A stretch of DNA of 64,000 nt from Bryobacter sp. (lineage in GTDB: Bacteria; Acidobacteriota; Terriglobia; Bryobacterales; Bryobacteraceae): contig JALHNH010000031.1 in assembly GCA_022843625.1 (NCBI GenBank), positions 1 through 64,000 of the forward strand, read 5' to 3'. A program made the translations under genes and the position numbers. Below the pieces are notes generated by a model. That model had not been told where the DNA came from, ran no database searches, and was given only the letters and a program-made list of their open reading frames with translations. Of the stretch, positions 41,824-50,208 are shown piece after piece (within the stretch, counting starts at the first letter, position 1; each line of letters opens with the position of its first letter).

Positions 41824-43089
41824 ATGAATCGATTTGTAGCTGGCCTGGTTTTCTCGGTGCTGACACTTCAAGCGCAACAGGTGGAGAGTTTTGAGGCAGT
41901 GTGGCAAACCATTGCCAATAAACACTGGAATCCAAAGCAACTGGAGAGCTTGCCTGGAGGCGGGAGTTGGATCGATCTCAAAGCCAGCTACCGCAAGCGC
42001 GTCGAAGCAGCCCAGGGCCAGAGCGAAGTAAGAACCATCCTGCGAGAGATGATCGGCAAGATCGGTAAGAGCCACTATGCGATCGCGGGGCTCGAACTGA
42101 AAGGCTCAAAAGCAATGCGGCAGGGCGGCGGCACCTCGCCGGGCTTCCGGGTGGGGCTGGTTGAGGGCAAGGTGCTGGTAACCGGTTTGAACCCCAAAAT
42201 GGAGATGGTGAAATTGGGCTGGGAACTGGTGAGCGTCGAAGGCATTCCTGTGAAGCCCGCTGTCACCGAGATCCAGAAGCAGGCCGGGCAGACGCTCCAG
42301 GCGGGGTTGCGAATGCACCAGATGCTGCAGAGCCACATCGGTGGCAGCAGCGGCGAGACGGTGGGCTATGAGTTTCTGGTTGGGGGAGCCAAGAAGCTGG
42401 TGAGTCTTAAGATGCCAGCAGGCGATGGCTCTGCAGGCTTTGGCTTTGTGCAAGGGATGAGTGTCGGCCGTGAATTTGCCTTACTGGGGCCAGCCAAAGA
42501 TGTCGGATATTTCCGTCTGGACATGTTTCTTGATGTGGTGCGGGTACTGCCGCAGTTTCAGCAGGCGATTGAAGCCTGCAAGAAGTGTCGCGGCTTTGTG
42601 ATTGATTTGCGCGGCAATCCTGGCGGAGTGGCTGTGATGGCCAACGCAATGGCCGGCTGGTTCATCAAGGAGAACGGGGTCAAGTTAGGAACGATGTACC
42701 AGCGTGGCGTGGATTTGAAGTTTGCCGTGATTCCGCGCCTCGGTGGATTTGAGGGGCCACTCGCGATTCTGGTGGACGGGGCATCGGCCTCTACAAGTGA
42801 GATTCTTGCCGGGGGGATGCAGGATCTCAAACGAGCCCGCATCTTCGGCTCGCGCTCGGCCGGAGCGGCTTTGCCCAGCGTGATCGAGAGTTTGCCCAAT
42901 GGCGACCTATTCCAGTTTGCCGTTGCCAATTACGTATCAGAATCGGGCCAGGAACTCGAAGGGATAGGAGTGAAGCCGGATGTTGAAGTAGCCCATACGG
43001 CGGCGGCTTTGCAAGCGGGAAAGGACTTGGTGGTGGGTGCTGCGTTAGATTGGATTTATGCGAACCCTTCTCTTCCTGGCCGTCCTTAG
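41824..43089 (+). CDS. S41 peptidase-like protein, catalytic lysine replaced
   Basis: A 421-residue exported protein (signal peptide about 1-18) with an N-terminal helical part, a PDZ-like middle (VTGLNPKMEMVKLGWELVSVEGIP) and the S41 core: GFVIDLRGNPGGVAVM and ILVDGASASTSEILAGGMQD. The nucleophile equivalent is Ser323. Where CtpA-type enzymes have the GK lysine, this protein reads SAGAALPS, so the Lys is an alanine. It may use a different base as tricorn-like members do, or be inactive. The 3' end overlaps the next gene by 32 bases. Confidence 0.88.
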   Translation: MNRFVAGLVFSVLTLQAQQVESFEAVWQTIANKHWNPKQLESLPGGGSWIDLKASYRKRVEAAQGQSEVRTILREMIGKIGKSHYAIAGLELKGSKAMRQGGGTSPGFRVGLVEGKVLVTGLNPKMEMVKLGWELVSVEGIPVKPAVTEIQKQAGQTLQAGLRMHQMLQSHIGGSSGETVGYEFLVGGAKKLVSLKMPAGDGSAGFGFVQGMSVGREFALLGPAKDVGYFRLDMFLDVVRVLPQFQQAIEACKKCRGFVIDLRGNPGGVAVMANAMAGWFIKENGVKLGTMYQRGVDLKFAVIPRLGGFEGPLAILVDGASASTSEILAGGMQDLKRARIFGSRSAGAALPSVIESLPNGDLFQFAVANYVSESGQELEGIGVKPDVEVAHTAAALQAGKDLVVGAALDWIYANPSLPGRP

Positions 43090-43813
43090 CATCGGCTATG
43101 CCCAGAAAGCACCTACCCCAACCGCAGAGCAGATTCTGGATCGCTACGTCGCAGTAACTGGCGGCAAAGCAGCCTACGACAAGGTGAAGACCGTCAGCAT
43201 GACGGGTACGATGGAGATCAAAGGCCAGAACATCCGTGGGGAATTGAAGATGTTCCGACAGGACGGCGGCAAGTATTACACGGTCGTAGACCTGCCCGGG
43301 ATTGGGAAGCAGGAAGACGGCAGCAACGGAACAACCGTTTGGGACAAAACGGTGCTGGGGCCGAGAATCAAGACCGGTGTGGAAAAGTTTCTGGCCAGTT
43401 GTGCGGCAGGGGCGATGAGCGAATACGGCCGTGGTGCCCTCGAAAAAGACAGCTGCTATGCAAAATCGGAAGTGCTTGGTGAAGAGATGCTCAACGGCAA
43501 ACCGGTCTACAAGTTGCGTATGACTCCCAAGGAAGGCAAGCCTGAGGAGCAGTACTACGACAAAGCAACAGGATTGCTGGCACGAACGAAAATGATCATG
43601 CCCTCACCGATGGGTGAGGTACCAATCGTCGCAGTGGTTGAGGAGTACAAGACGGTGGATGGAATCACCACGCCCTCCAAGCTCACCAACGAAATGGGAG
43701 CCGTTGCCATGACAATGACCTTCACCTCGATCCGCTTCAACGAGAGTGTCCCGGCTGCCATGTTTGCCTTGCCACCCGAGATTCAGGCGCTGGTGGATGC
43801 AGCCAAGAAGTAA
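43058..43813 (+). CDS. Secreted hypothetical protein, outer-membrane-lipoprotein-sorting-like
   Basis: A 251-residue protein with a signal peptide (about 1-15, ending YAQ). The opening TAEQILDRYVAVTGGKAAYDKVKTVSMTGTMEI and the antiparallel beta pattern resemble LolA-like and related acidobacterial secreted proteins. This is a fold-level guess. It overlaps the S41-like gene, so the two are probably coexpressed. No catalytic motif is visible. Confidence 0.8.
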   Translation: MRTLLFLAVLSIGYAQKAPTPTAEQILDRYVAVTGGKAAYDKVKTVSMTGTMEIKGQNIRGELKMFRQDGGKYYTVVDLPGIGKQEDGSNGTTVWDKTVLGPRIKTGVEKFLASCAAGAMSEYGRGALEKDSCYAKSEVLGEEMLNGKPVYKLRMTPKEGKPEEQYYDKATGLLARTKMIMPSPMGEVPIVAVVEEYKTVDGITTPSKLTNEMGAVAMTMTFTSIRFNESVPAAMFALPPEIQALVDAAKK

Positions 43814-44227
43814 CTAGTCCTTCTTCCAGGCATCTTCAAAAGCGCGCCAAAAGTTGTCGTCGTTCTTGTGCCAACTATCGGGCTGAGCGCCGCTTAAATG
43901 AATTTCGTCCTGGCGCATGGTGCCATGCCCGAAGGGGCAAATCCATTCGAGCTTAGGCGGGGCGAAGAGTGTAGCGTGAGACCAGTTGCCCTTCTCCAGA
44001 GGCATGCGCAGAATTCGTAAGCAGGTGCGGCACCGGTATTTCTGATCCATCCAGAAGCCGTAGCCCACCACGAACAGGAACATGTCGGCACCCATCAGCG
44101 AGAAGGTGTAGGCAAGATCTCTGCCCATCTGGTCTTTGGGAAAGAAGCTGTTGATCCACAAGATCAACACGATGTGCATCGCAATCAGGCAGACGATTTT
44201 TGCTACCAGCAGGGCCCACCATTTCAT
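43814..44227 (-). CDS. Small membrane protein with CxxC motif
   Basis: A 137-residue protein with two membrane helices (about 5-27 and 40-60). The C-terminal part has CRTCLRILRMPLEKGNWSHATLF and then ICPFGHGTM, giving a C-x-x-C pair plus later Cys/His that could bind metal. No family is recognised. It lies 15 bases after the proline dehydrogenase gene, in reverse order on the same strand, and is convergent with the secreted protein. Confidence 0.8.
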   Translation of the reverse strand: MKWWALLVAKIVCLIAMHIVLILWINSFFPKDQMGRDLAYTFSLMGADMFLFVVGYGFWMDQKYRCRTCLRILRMPLEKGNWSHATLFAPPKLEWICPFGHGTMRQDEIHLSGAQPDSWHKNDDNFWRAFEDAWKKD

Positions 44228-44242
44228 GAATTCTCTGACGCA

Positions 44243-45136
44243 CTAATTCTTGAAGAAGTTCCTCAGCAGGAAAATAACGTTCGCAGGCCGCTCCGCCAGA
44301 CGGCGCATGAAGTAGGGATACCAGGCTTCCCCATAAGGGACATACACCCGGATGCGAAAGCCCTGAGCCAGGAGTTTACGCTGCAAGTCGCGGCGAACGC
44401 CGTAAAGCATCTGGAATTCGAATTTGTCTTTGGGGAAGCTGGTGGCACTGGCAACCATACGATCGTCGTGAGTGGCAATCGCTGGATACTCACCCTCTTC
44501 CAGCAGAAGCCGGGTCATCTTAAGGTAATTCGTGTCGACTTCAGACTTTTCAGCAAAAGCGACCGTGTCTGGCTCGGCATAGGCACCTTTGCAGATACGC
44601 ACGGGCAGGCCGAGCGCGTTGGATGTTTTGATGTCAGCTTCCGTACGGAAAAGATAGGCCTGGAGCACGGCGCGTACGCAACCGAATTCCTGATGCAGTC
44701 GGTGGACGATCGAGAGGGTGCGGTCGACGTAGCCGCTCGATTCCATGTCGAATTCGACTCTCGAATGAGTCTGCTGGGCCAGGGCAACCAGTTGGCGGGC
44801 GTTGTCGTAGCAGAGGTTCTGGTCGATATCGAGGCCAAGCTGAGTAAGCTTGACGGAGATCGTCGAATCGATTTTTCGTTCCTGGATGAGGCGGATTGCG
44901 TCGAGGCAATGATCGCGGCTGAGCTTGGCTTCTTCGATTGCCGTGACACTTTCTCCCAGGTAATCGAGAGTAGTGAGGATCCCTTCCCGGTTCAGTTTTT
45001 GACAGACGGTGAGAGCTTCTTCAAGCGTGTTGCCGGCGATGAACCTTCGAGTGAGGGGCTTGGCAAACGAAGATTGCTCCATCCAGCGACGGAGCGACTT
45101 CTGTTGGCTTAGGAAAATGAAAAAAGAACGGAGCAT
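44243..45136 (-). CDS. Proline dehydrogenase
   Basis: A 297-residue FAD-dependent proline dehydrogenase (monofunctional type), which oxidises proline to pyrroline-5-carboxylate. The TIM barrel is visible with FIAGNTLEEALTVCQKLNREGI, SVKLTQLGLDID, VEFDMESSGYVDRTLSI and VRICKGAYAEPD. The C-terminal signature YGEAWYPYFMRRLAERPAN is the substrate/FAD-binding end. The matching P5C dehydrogenase is not in the window. It precedes the CxxC membrane protein. Confidence 0.94.
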   Translation of the reverse strand: MLRSFFIFLSQQKSLRRWMEQSSFAKPLTRRFIAGNTLEEALTVCQKLNREGILTTLDYLGESVTAIEEAKLSRDHCLDAIRLIQERKIDSTISVKLTQLGLDIDQNLCYDNARQLVALAQQTHSRVEFDMESSGYVDRTLSIVHRLHQEFGCVRAVLQAYLFRTEADIKTSNALGLPVRICKGAYAEPDTVAFAEKSEVDTNYLKMTRLLLEEGEYPAIATHDDRMVASATSFPKDKFEFQMLYGVRRDLQRKLLAQGFRIRVYVPYGEAWYPYFMRRLAERPANVIFLLRNFFKN

Positions 45137-45160
45137 GAGCGGGGTACCGCACTCCCCATT

Positions 45161-45245
45161 GTGTCAGGTGATTGGCTGTGTCAGGTGATTGGCTGTGTCA
45201 GGTGATTGGCTGTGTCAGGTGATTGGCTGTGTCAGGTGGTTAGCG
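45161..45245. repeat. 17-bp tandem repeat, about 4.7 copies
   Basis: Four exact copies of GTGTCAGGTGATTGGCT start at 45161, 45178, 45195 and 45212; a fifth, altered copy (45229-45245) runs into the stop codon of the PAP2 gene (45240-45242). There are no spacers, so this is a minisatellite and not a CRISPR array. It lies downstream of the PAP2 gene and upstream of proline dehydrogenase. Confidence 0.95.
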
Positions 45246-45776
45246 GAGCAGGTTGAGGGCAAAGAAACCAAGCATCGATCCAGCGGCAGCACCAACGAGC
45301 ACGTCGCTCAGGAAGTGCATGCCAAGAATGATACGGCTGGCAGCGATCGAGAGGCCGATGAAACTGAATTCAGCCGAGTGTTCCGGGTACAGAACCATCA
45401 GTGGGGTAATGATGGAGAAGGCTGTGATCGTGTGACCGGAAGGGAAGCTGAATTTGTCTGGCGGCAAAAGTGTCGACCAGCAATGCGGCTGGATATGGCA
45501 GGGTCGGCGGCGGCCTGTGACGCGCTTGGCCCAGAGGAAGAAACCGATGCCGACACCGGCGGCGAGGAAGGATGAGCCAACGGCCAAGTAACGCTCAGGG
45601 CCACCAAAGAGCAGGATCACGATTGCCAGAGCATACCAGAGCCAACCGTCGCCACCACGGGTAGCGCAAATCATCCACAGGCGCACCCACTGAGGGGCAC
45701 TCCACTGGTGAACGCGGTTCATGATGCGATGGTCGCGGGATTCGATGTAGTTGCGGACGAGAGGGAAAACGCTCAT
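45240..45776 (-). CDS. PAP2 family membrane phosphatase
   Basis: A 178-residue membrane protein with the three PAP2 motifs: KRVTGRRRP, SFPSGHTITAF and SRIILGMHFLSDV. Five or six hydrophobic helices are visible. Members dephosphorylate lipid phosphates such as phosphatidic acid or undecaprenyl pyrophosphate. The ATG at 45776 overlaps the stop of the PHP gene (ATGA), so translation is coupled. Its stop lies in the last unit of the tandem repeat. Confidence 0.92.
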   Translation of the reverse strand: MSVFPLVRNYIESRDHRIMNRVHQWSAPQWVRLWMICATRGGDGWLWYALAIVILLFGGPERYLAVGSSFLAAGVGIGFFLWAKRVTGRRRPCHIQPHCWSTLLPPDKFSFPSGHTITAFSIITPLMVLYPEHSAEFSFIGLSIAASRIILGMHFLSDVLVGAAAGSMLGFFALNLLR

Positions 45777-46648
45777 GCTGCCAACTCCGTTGCCTGGATG
45801 GCCCGGGATGGAACGGCAGACTGGAGTACTCGAAGCCAGCGATTGCGCCAATAGGCTTCGAAAGAGACTTCGCATGCGTAGTTGATCAGGCTGGCAACCG
45901 GGATCAAGGCGATTAGCGGAGCAAGGCCAATCGTCCAGGGCTTGTCCCGAAAGAGGTGACCGGCGATGGTGAGAAGTTCGGCACTCAAGCGCAAATGATT
46001 ACCGCTGCGCCCCAGAACCCTGGCGCGCCGGGCGTAAAGCCCTTCGAAGAACTCATGTTTGTTGCGAGCACCCGGTACATCTGTCCAGACACGGCCCAGG
46101 CTAAGAACGCCATGAGAATCGCTTCCGCCGATGCCGATTCGATTGAGAGATTCACATGTTTGAGAAGATGCGCGGTTGGAAGCGACGGGCATAGCACCGT
46201 TCAGGATCTCCATCGCAGGGAAGTTCTCTGCAAAAAACTGGAAATCTTCTTCCACTCTCCGCCCGGTGAGGCCTGAAAACATGTGGTTGATTGAGTATAG
46301 CAAGCGCTCCTGCTGAAGGTAAGCGAGTAGGCGTGGCATATCGTCTCGACGAGCTTGCAGGCCAATGTGTTGCCGCTCGGTGATATCGTAGACGCCAACA
46401 TGCGCTTCGCAGCCGCTGGGCAGGTGAACAGTGATCTCTTCGCTGAGAAAGAAGTCGGGGTGGTGGCGGAGGGTTTCAGCAGCATCGATGGAGTCGTGGT
46501 CGGTTACGGTGACCAGGGTCATTCCGCTGCGTTTCAGGCGAGCGTACATTTCATCGGCCGGGGTGTAGCATTCCCGGCAGATTTTCTTGAGCAAGGGGAT
46601 AGTACACATCCCGGAATGCCAAGAATGGACATGCATGTCGCATTTCAT
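45773..46648 (-). CDS. PHP-domain phosphoesterase with C-terminal membrane segment
   Basis: A 291-residue protein starting MKCDMHVHSWHSGMC, the first metal motif of the PHP fold; TDHDSIDA, the EEITVHLPSG site and SDSHGVLSLGR supply the further metal ligands. A hydrophobic stretch (about 241-262) near the C-terminus may anchor it. The substrate is not evident. The coupled PAP2 gene and the divergent glycosyltransferase suggest a shared lipid or glycolipid role (inference). Confidence 0.9.
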   Translation of the reverse strand: MKCDMHVHSWHSGMCTIPLLKKICRECYTPADEMYARLKRSGMTLVTVTDHDSIDAAETLRHHPDFFLSEEITVHLPSGCEAHVGVYDITERQHIGLQARRDDMPRLLAYLQQERLLYSINHMFSGLTGRRVEEDFQFFAENFPAMEILNGAMPVASNRASSQTCESLNRIGIGGSDSHGVLSLGRVWTDVPGARNKHEFFEGLYARRARVLGRSGNHLRLSAELLTIAGHLFRDKPWTIGLAPLIALIPVASLINYACEVSFEAYWRNRWLRVLQSAVPSRAIQATELAA

Positions 46649-46773
46649 GCCCTATTTATTACCTGTTGAAATTACAGAGCCGTGACGATTACAAAAAACA
46701 TTTGTGAAAGTTTTTGTTTTTCAAGCAGATAGTTGTGATTTCGGTGTCTCGCCGCTTACGATGAGGGTTCAAG

Positions 46774-47904
46774 ATGCCGAAACTGGACTTAATCTACTTC
46801 GATGCGGGTGGCGGTCACCGGGCTGCCGCAACCGCGTTGAAACAATCTTTTGCCGAAAAATATCCTGACTGGGAAGTGCGGCTGATGCACTTGCAGGAAG
46901 AGCTGAGCTCGATGGATCTCTTCAGACAGCTCTTTGGCATCAAGATGGAGGATGTCTACAATCTGGTTCTACGTAAGGGCTGGACGCTAGGCTCGCCACA
47001 GTTGCTGGTGGCGATGCATGTTTTGATCCGGCTTTACCATCCGTTGCAGGTGAGGAAGCTGAAGGAGTTTTGGGGGAAAGATGCACCGGATCTCGCAGTC
47101 TCGCTGGTGCCGAACTTTAACCGGGCTATTTATCAGGCGCTGACCGCCGTCAGCCCAAAAACGAAAATCATGTCGGTGTTGACTGACCTCGCAGATTACC
47201 CGCCGAATTTCTGGATCGAAAAGGGACAGAAACAATACTTTGTCTGTGGAACAACCAAGGCCGAACAGCAGGCACTCGAACTGGGCCACCCGCGAGAAAA
47301 GGTATTCCGGGTAAGCGGCATGGTGTTAAATCCACGGTTCTACCAATCGATTGAAGTAGACGTTGAGGCAGAGCGGCTAAAGCTGGGCCTGGATCCGAAG
47401 CTACCAACGGCACTGGTGATGTTTGGAGGCTACGGATCGGCGGTGATGGCGCGTATTGCAAAAAACCTCGACCAGAGCGGCCTCAAGCTGCAGTTGATCT
47501 TTGTGTGCGGCAAGAGCACAAAACTAAAAGAGCAACTCGAGGGCATGAAGCTGAAGATGCCGCACTTCATTGAGGGCTTTACCAAAGAAGTGCCGTACTA
47601 CATGAAGCTGTCTGATTTCTTTATCGGCAAGCCGGGGCCGGGATCGATTTCAGAAGCGATTCATCTGGGCCTGCCAGTGGTGGTAACCCGGAATGCTCTC
47701 ACGCTGCCGCAGGAACGCTACAACGCAGATTGGGTGACAGAGAATCAGGTGGGAATGGTGTTGAAGCATTTTGGAGAGATTGTGCCAGGCGTCACAGAAA
47801 TGCTTGCCCCCGGCAAGCTGGCCGGCTTTCAGGCCAATGCCCGCAAGATGAACAACCGTGCGGTCTTTGAGATTCCAGAGATCATTGATAAGCTTCTGCG
47901 ATGA
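46774..47904 (+). CDS. GT28-type glycosyltransferase, MGDG synthase-like
   Basis: A 376-residue MurG/MGDG-synthase-like glycosyltransferase. The N-terminal FDAGGGHRAAATALKQSF is the acceptor-side glycine loop; the C-terminal half has ALVMFGGYGSAV and the donor motif IGKPGPGSISEAIHLGLPVVV, followed by PQERYNADWV. It probably adds a sugar to a lipid. GAGGG lies upstream of the ATG. It is divergent from the PHP gene, with an intergenic AT-rich inverted repeat (46691-46717), and overlaps the esterase gene by 4 bases. Confidence 0.9.
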   Translation: MPKLDLIYFDAGGGHRAAATALKQSFAEKYPDWEVRLMHLQEELSSMDLFRQLFGIKMEDVYNLVLRKGWTLGSPQLLVAMHVLIRLYHPLQVRKLKEFWGKDAPDLAVSLVPNFNRAIYQALTAVSPKTKIMSVLTDLADYPPNFWIEKGQKQYFVCGTTKAEQQALELGHPREKVFRVSGMVLNPRFYQSIEVDVEAERLKLGLDPKLPTALVMFGGYGSAVMARIAKNLDQSGLKLQLIFVCGKSTKLKEQLEGMKLKMPHFIEGFTKEVPYYMKLSDFFIGKPGPGSISEAIHLGLPVVVTRNALTLPQERYNADWVTENQVGMVLKHFGEIVPGVTEMLAPGKLAGFQANARKMNNRAVFEIPEIIDKLLR

Positions 47905-49736
47905 GGCTTTGGCTTTGTTTTGCAGCAATGGCAGCCACCGGGCTGGCCCAGGATGGTTATACGGATTTGGTGAATGGGGTAGCGCAGAAGTATCTGGCAG
48001 CCCGCAAGATTGCCGTTAGTGGCATCAAGACACCAGCTCAGGCGAAAAAGCGCGCGGCTGAGGTGCGCGCGCTGATTCTCAAACAGATCGGCGGCTTGCC
48101 CGAGTACCGGGGGCCGCTCAAGGCGGTGACGACCAAGACCACTGACCAGGGCACTTACGTCGTCGAGAATCTTCACTTTGAGTCCTTGCCCGGCTACATC
48201 GTCACAGCGAATCTGTATCGACCCAAGACTGCCGGCAAGCATCCGGCGGTGCTCTATTCGATTGGGCACTGGGATGAGGGCAAGATCGCCGGACAGCGCA
48301 TTGGTGCGAACCTGGCGTCCAAGGGGTTTGTAGTACTGGCCTATGATCCAGTGGGCCAGGGAGAGCGGCTGCAGGCTTATGATGCGCGTTACGGCCGCAG
48401 CCTGATTGGTGGATCCACAGAGCAGCACTTTGTTGTTGGCGCTCAGGCATTGATGGCTGGCGAGAGTGTGGCCCGTTATTTCATTCACGATTCGATGCGC
48501 GGTATCGACTACTTGCAGAGCCGTGCGGAGGTGGACCCGAGCCGGATTGGGGCCAGCGGTTGCTCCGGAGGCGGGACGCAAACCATGTACGTTGCGGCGC
48601 TCGATGACCGCATCAAGGTAGCGGCCCCGTCGTGCGTTATGAATTCGTTTGAGATGGTGGAATCCGGGCCAACCGGAGATAGCGAACAGAGCTTTCCTGG
48701 CTTTATTTCGGCAGGGCTCGATCAGGCGGACTGGGTAACTCAATTTGCTCCCAAGCCCTGGTTGATCTCTTCGACCCAGGACGATTTCTTCACTCCCGCT
48801 GGCGCGAAGATTGTGGTCGATCAGGCCAAAGATCTCTATCGGGTCTTTGATCGCGAAAGTCTTGTGAAATGGGTGGTGGGGCCGGGTGGGCATGGAACGC
48901 CGCTGATGGTTCGTGAGGCGATTTACGACTGGATGATTCGGTGGCTGAATTATGGCAATGGAGACGCAAAGGAGCTGGATTTGCCCCTGCTGAGTGTTGG
49001 TGAATTGTGCGCCTACGAAGGATGCCAGGCGCCAGGCAGAGGCCTGAGCGAAGTGATTGCCGAGAGCTGGAAGGCACGCCGCAAGAAGGGCGACGTGAAA
49101 CAGATGATCACCCTGGGTGGGACAGCTACAGGACTCACTCAGGTGAAGTGGCTGGGCCCGGAGACTCGAGACGAGCTGATCGTGATGGTGAACGACGGTA
49201 TTCCCGCCGAGCGGCGGGCCGAGAGTCTGGCCAGGCTGGGCGTACGGATCAAGCTAGTGAAACTGCCAGGGGTGTCGCCTTTTGGCGGGCGCTACAGTGG
49301 CGGCTGGATCGACCATACGAGGGCCTGGTTGGTGGGAATGAATCTGCCCAGCATGAGGGCAAACGATTTGCTGCACGAAGTTCGGGCCGAACTGGACAAC
49401 TACACCAAAGTTCATGTGCATGCGTGGGCCTGGGGCGGGATTCCGGCGCTCTATGCGGCTCATGCAGAGCCGAGGATTGCGAAAGTGTGGTTGGAGAGAA
49501 TGCCTTACTCGATTGAGATGGCGATGGGGGCGAGCATTCACCGGAACCTGCACGAGGCGATTGTTCCTGGGATTGCGCTTGCCGGTGACTTCGAGGACTT
49601 CACCGACAAGCGCTTCTTTATCGTCGATGCGCACGACTGGAATGAGAACCGAATCGAGAAGGCGCTTCCGGGAGTTTACCGGAGGCCCTTCGAGCAGTCC
49701 GACGCTGAGCTGTTAGTTGCCTTTCGTAAACACTAA
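47901..49736 (+). CDS. Large secreted alpha/beta hydrolase (esterase-like)
   Basis: A 611-residue exported protein (signal peptide ending LAQ at about residue 14). The alpha/beta fold has YSIGHWDEGKIAGQRIGANLASKGFVVLAYDPVGQGERL, nucleophile motif GASGCSGGG, and a GPGGHGTPL histidine region. This is the acetyl-xylan-esterase/dienelactone-hydrolase-like class. About 200 further residues after 400 have no clear family. It starts by an ATGA overlap after the glycosyltransferase and ends 24 bases inside the convergent gene. Confidence 0.88.
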   Translation: MRLWLCFAAMAATGLAQDGYTDLVNGVAQKYLAARKIAVSGIKTPAQAKKRAAEVRALILKQIGGLPEYRGPLKAVTTKTTDQGTYVVENLHFESLPGYIVTANLYRPKTAGKHPAVLYSIGHWDEGKIAGQRIGANLASKGFVVLAYDPVGQGERLQAYDARYGRSLIGGSTEQHFVVGAQALMAGESVARYFIHDSMRGIDYLQSRAEVDPSRIGASGCSGGGTQTMYVAALDDRIKVAAPSCVMNSFEMVESGPTGDSEQSFPGFISAGLDQADWVTQFAPKPWLISSTQDDFFTPAGAKIVVDQAKDLYRVFDRESLVKWVVGPGGHGTPLMVREAIYDWMIRWLNYGNGDAKELDLPLLSVGELCAYEGCQAPGRGLSEVIAESWKARRKKGDVKQMITLGGTATGLTQVKWLGPETRDELIVMVNDGIPAERRAESLARLGVRIKLVKLPGVSPFGGRYSGGWIDHTRAWLVGMNLPSMRANDLLHEVRAELDNYTKVHVHAWAWGGIPALYAAHAEPRIAKVWLERMPYSIEMAMGASIHRNLHEAIVPGIALAGDFEDFTDKRFFIVDAHDWNENRIEKALPGVYRRPFEQSDAELLVAFRKH

Positions 49737-50174
49737 TTTTGTGTTGAACTCGCCCTGCGGGGCCTTGATGGTGTTGTCGATGGTGAGGATCTTGCCGTCA
49801 TCGGAGACAGTCCAGGTTTCTTCCTGGCCGATTTCCATGCCGTTGAATTCGCTCTTGGTGTTTACCTTGAGTTTTGCGCCATCCCACTTGGCCTTGACTT
49901 TGGCTTCACGGCCACGCATCTTGATGGTGGCCTCTTTGCCATCGGTGCTGTAGCTGCTGTCGGTCTTCATCTCGCCACGCTCGCCAACCTGCGTGGTCTT
50001 GACTGTGATCGCGGGATCTTTGTGTTCGATGTCGCGCTCGATTTTAGAAGGCACAGGCATCATGCCGAAATCGCTCTTGGAAAGGTCGGCAACCCAGTGG
50101 CCGGAAAGATCAGGTTTGTCGGCGGCCATCAGCATGGCAGCGGGAATGGAAAGCAAAAGAAGTCTTCTAAGCAT
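49713..50174 (-). CDS. Small secreted protein of the acidobacterial SGHW type
   Basis: A 153-residue protein with a signal peptide (about 1-18). It opens PDLSGHWVADLSKSDFGMMP and continues as alternating beta strands, a pattern common in secreted acidobacterial proteins of unknown function, with lipocalin-like character. No catalytic residues. Its 3' end overlaps the esterase gene by 24 bases. It is divergent from the next gene with 34 bases between. Confidence 0.83.
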   Translation of the reverse strand: MLRRLLLLSIPAAMLMAADKPDLSGHWVADLSKSDFGMMPVPSKIERDIEHKDPAITVKTTQVGERGEMKTDSSYSTDGKEATIKMRGREAKVKAKWDGAKLKVNTKSEFNGMEIGQEETWTVSDDGKILTIDNTIKAPQGEFNTKLVFTKGN

Positions 50175-50208
50175 TTCTTCACTCTAAAGCATTTCGTAAG
50201 ATTGGGAT

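Noticed and set aside
44174-45112. 312-residue plus-strand frame over proline dehydrogenase
   Set aside because: Antisense to an enzyme with clear family motifs; codon-pattern shadow.
45161-45245. Possible CRISPR array from repeated 17-mers
   Set aside because: The copies are directly adjacent with no spacers and no cas genes are nearby; it is a tandem minisatellite.
47829-48893. 354-residue minus-strand frame over the glycosyltransferase/esterase junction
   Set aside because: Overlaps two well-supported genes and has no domain pattern.
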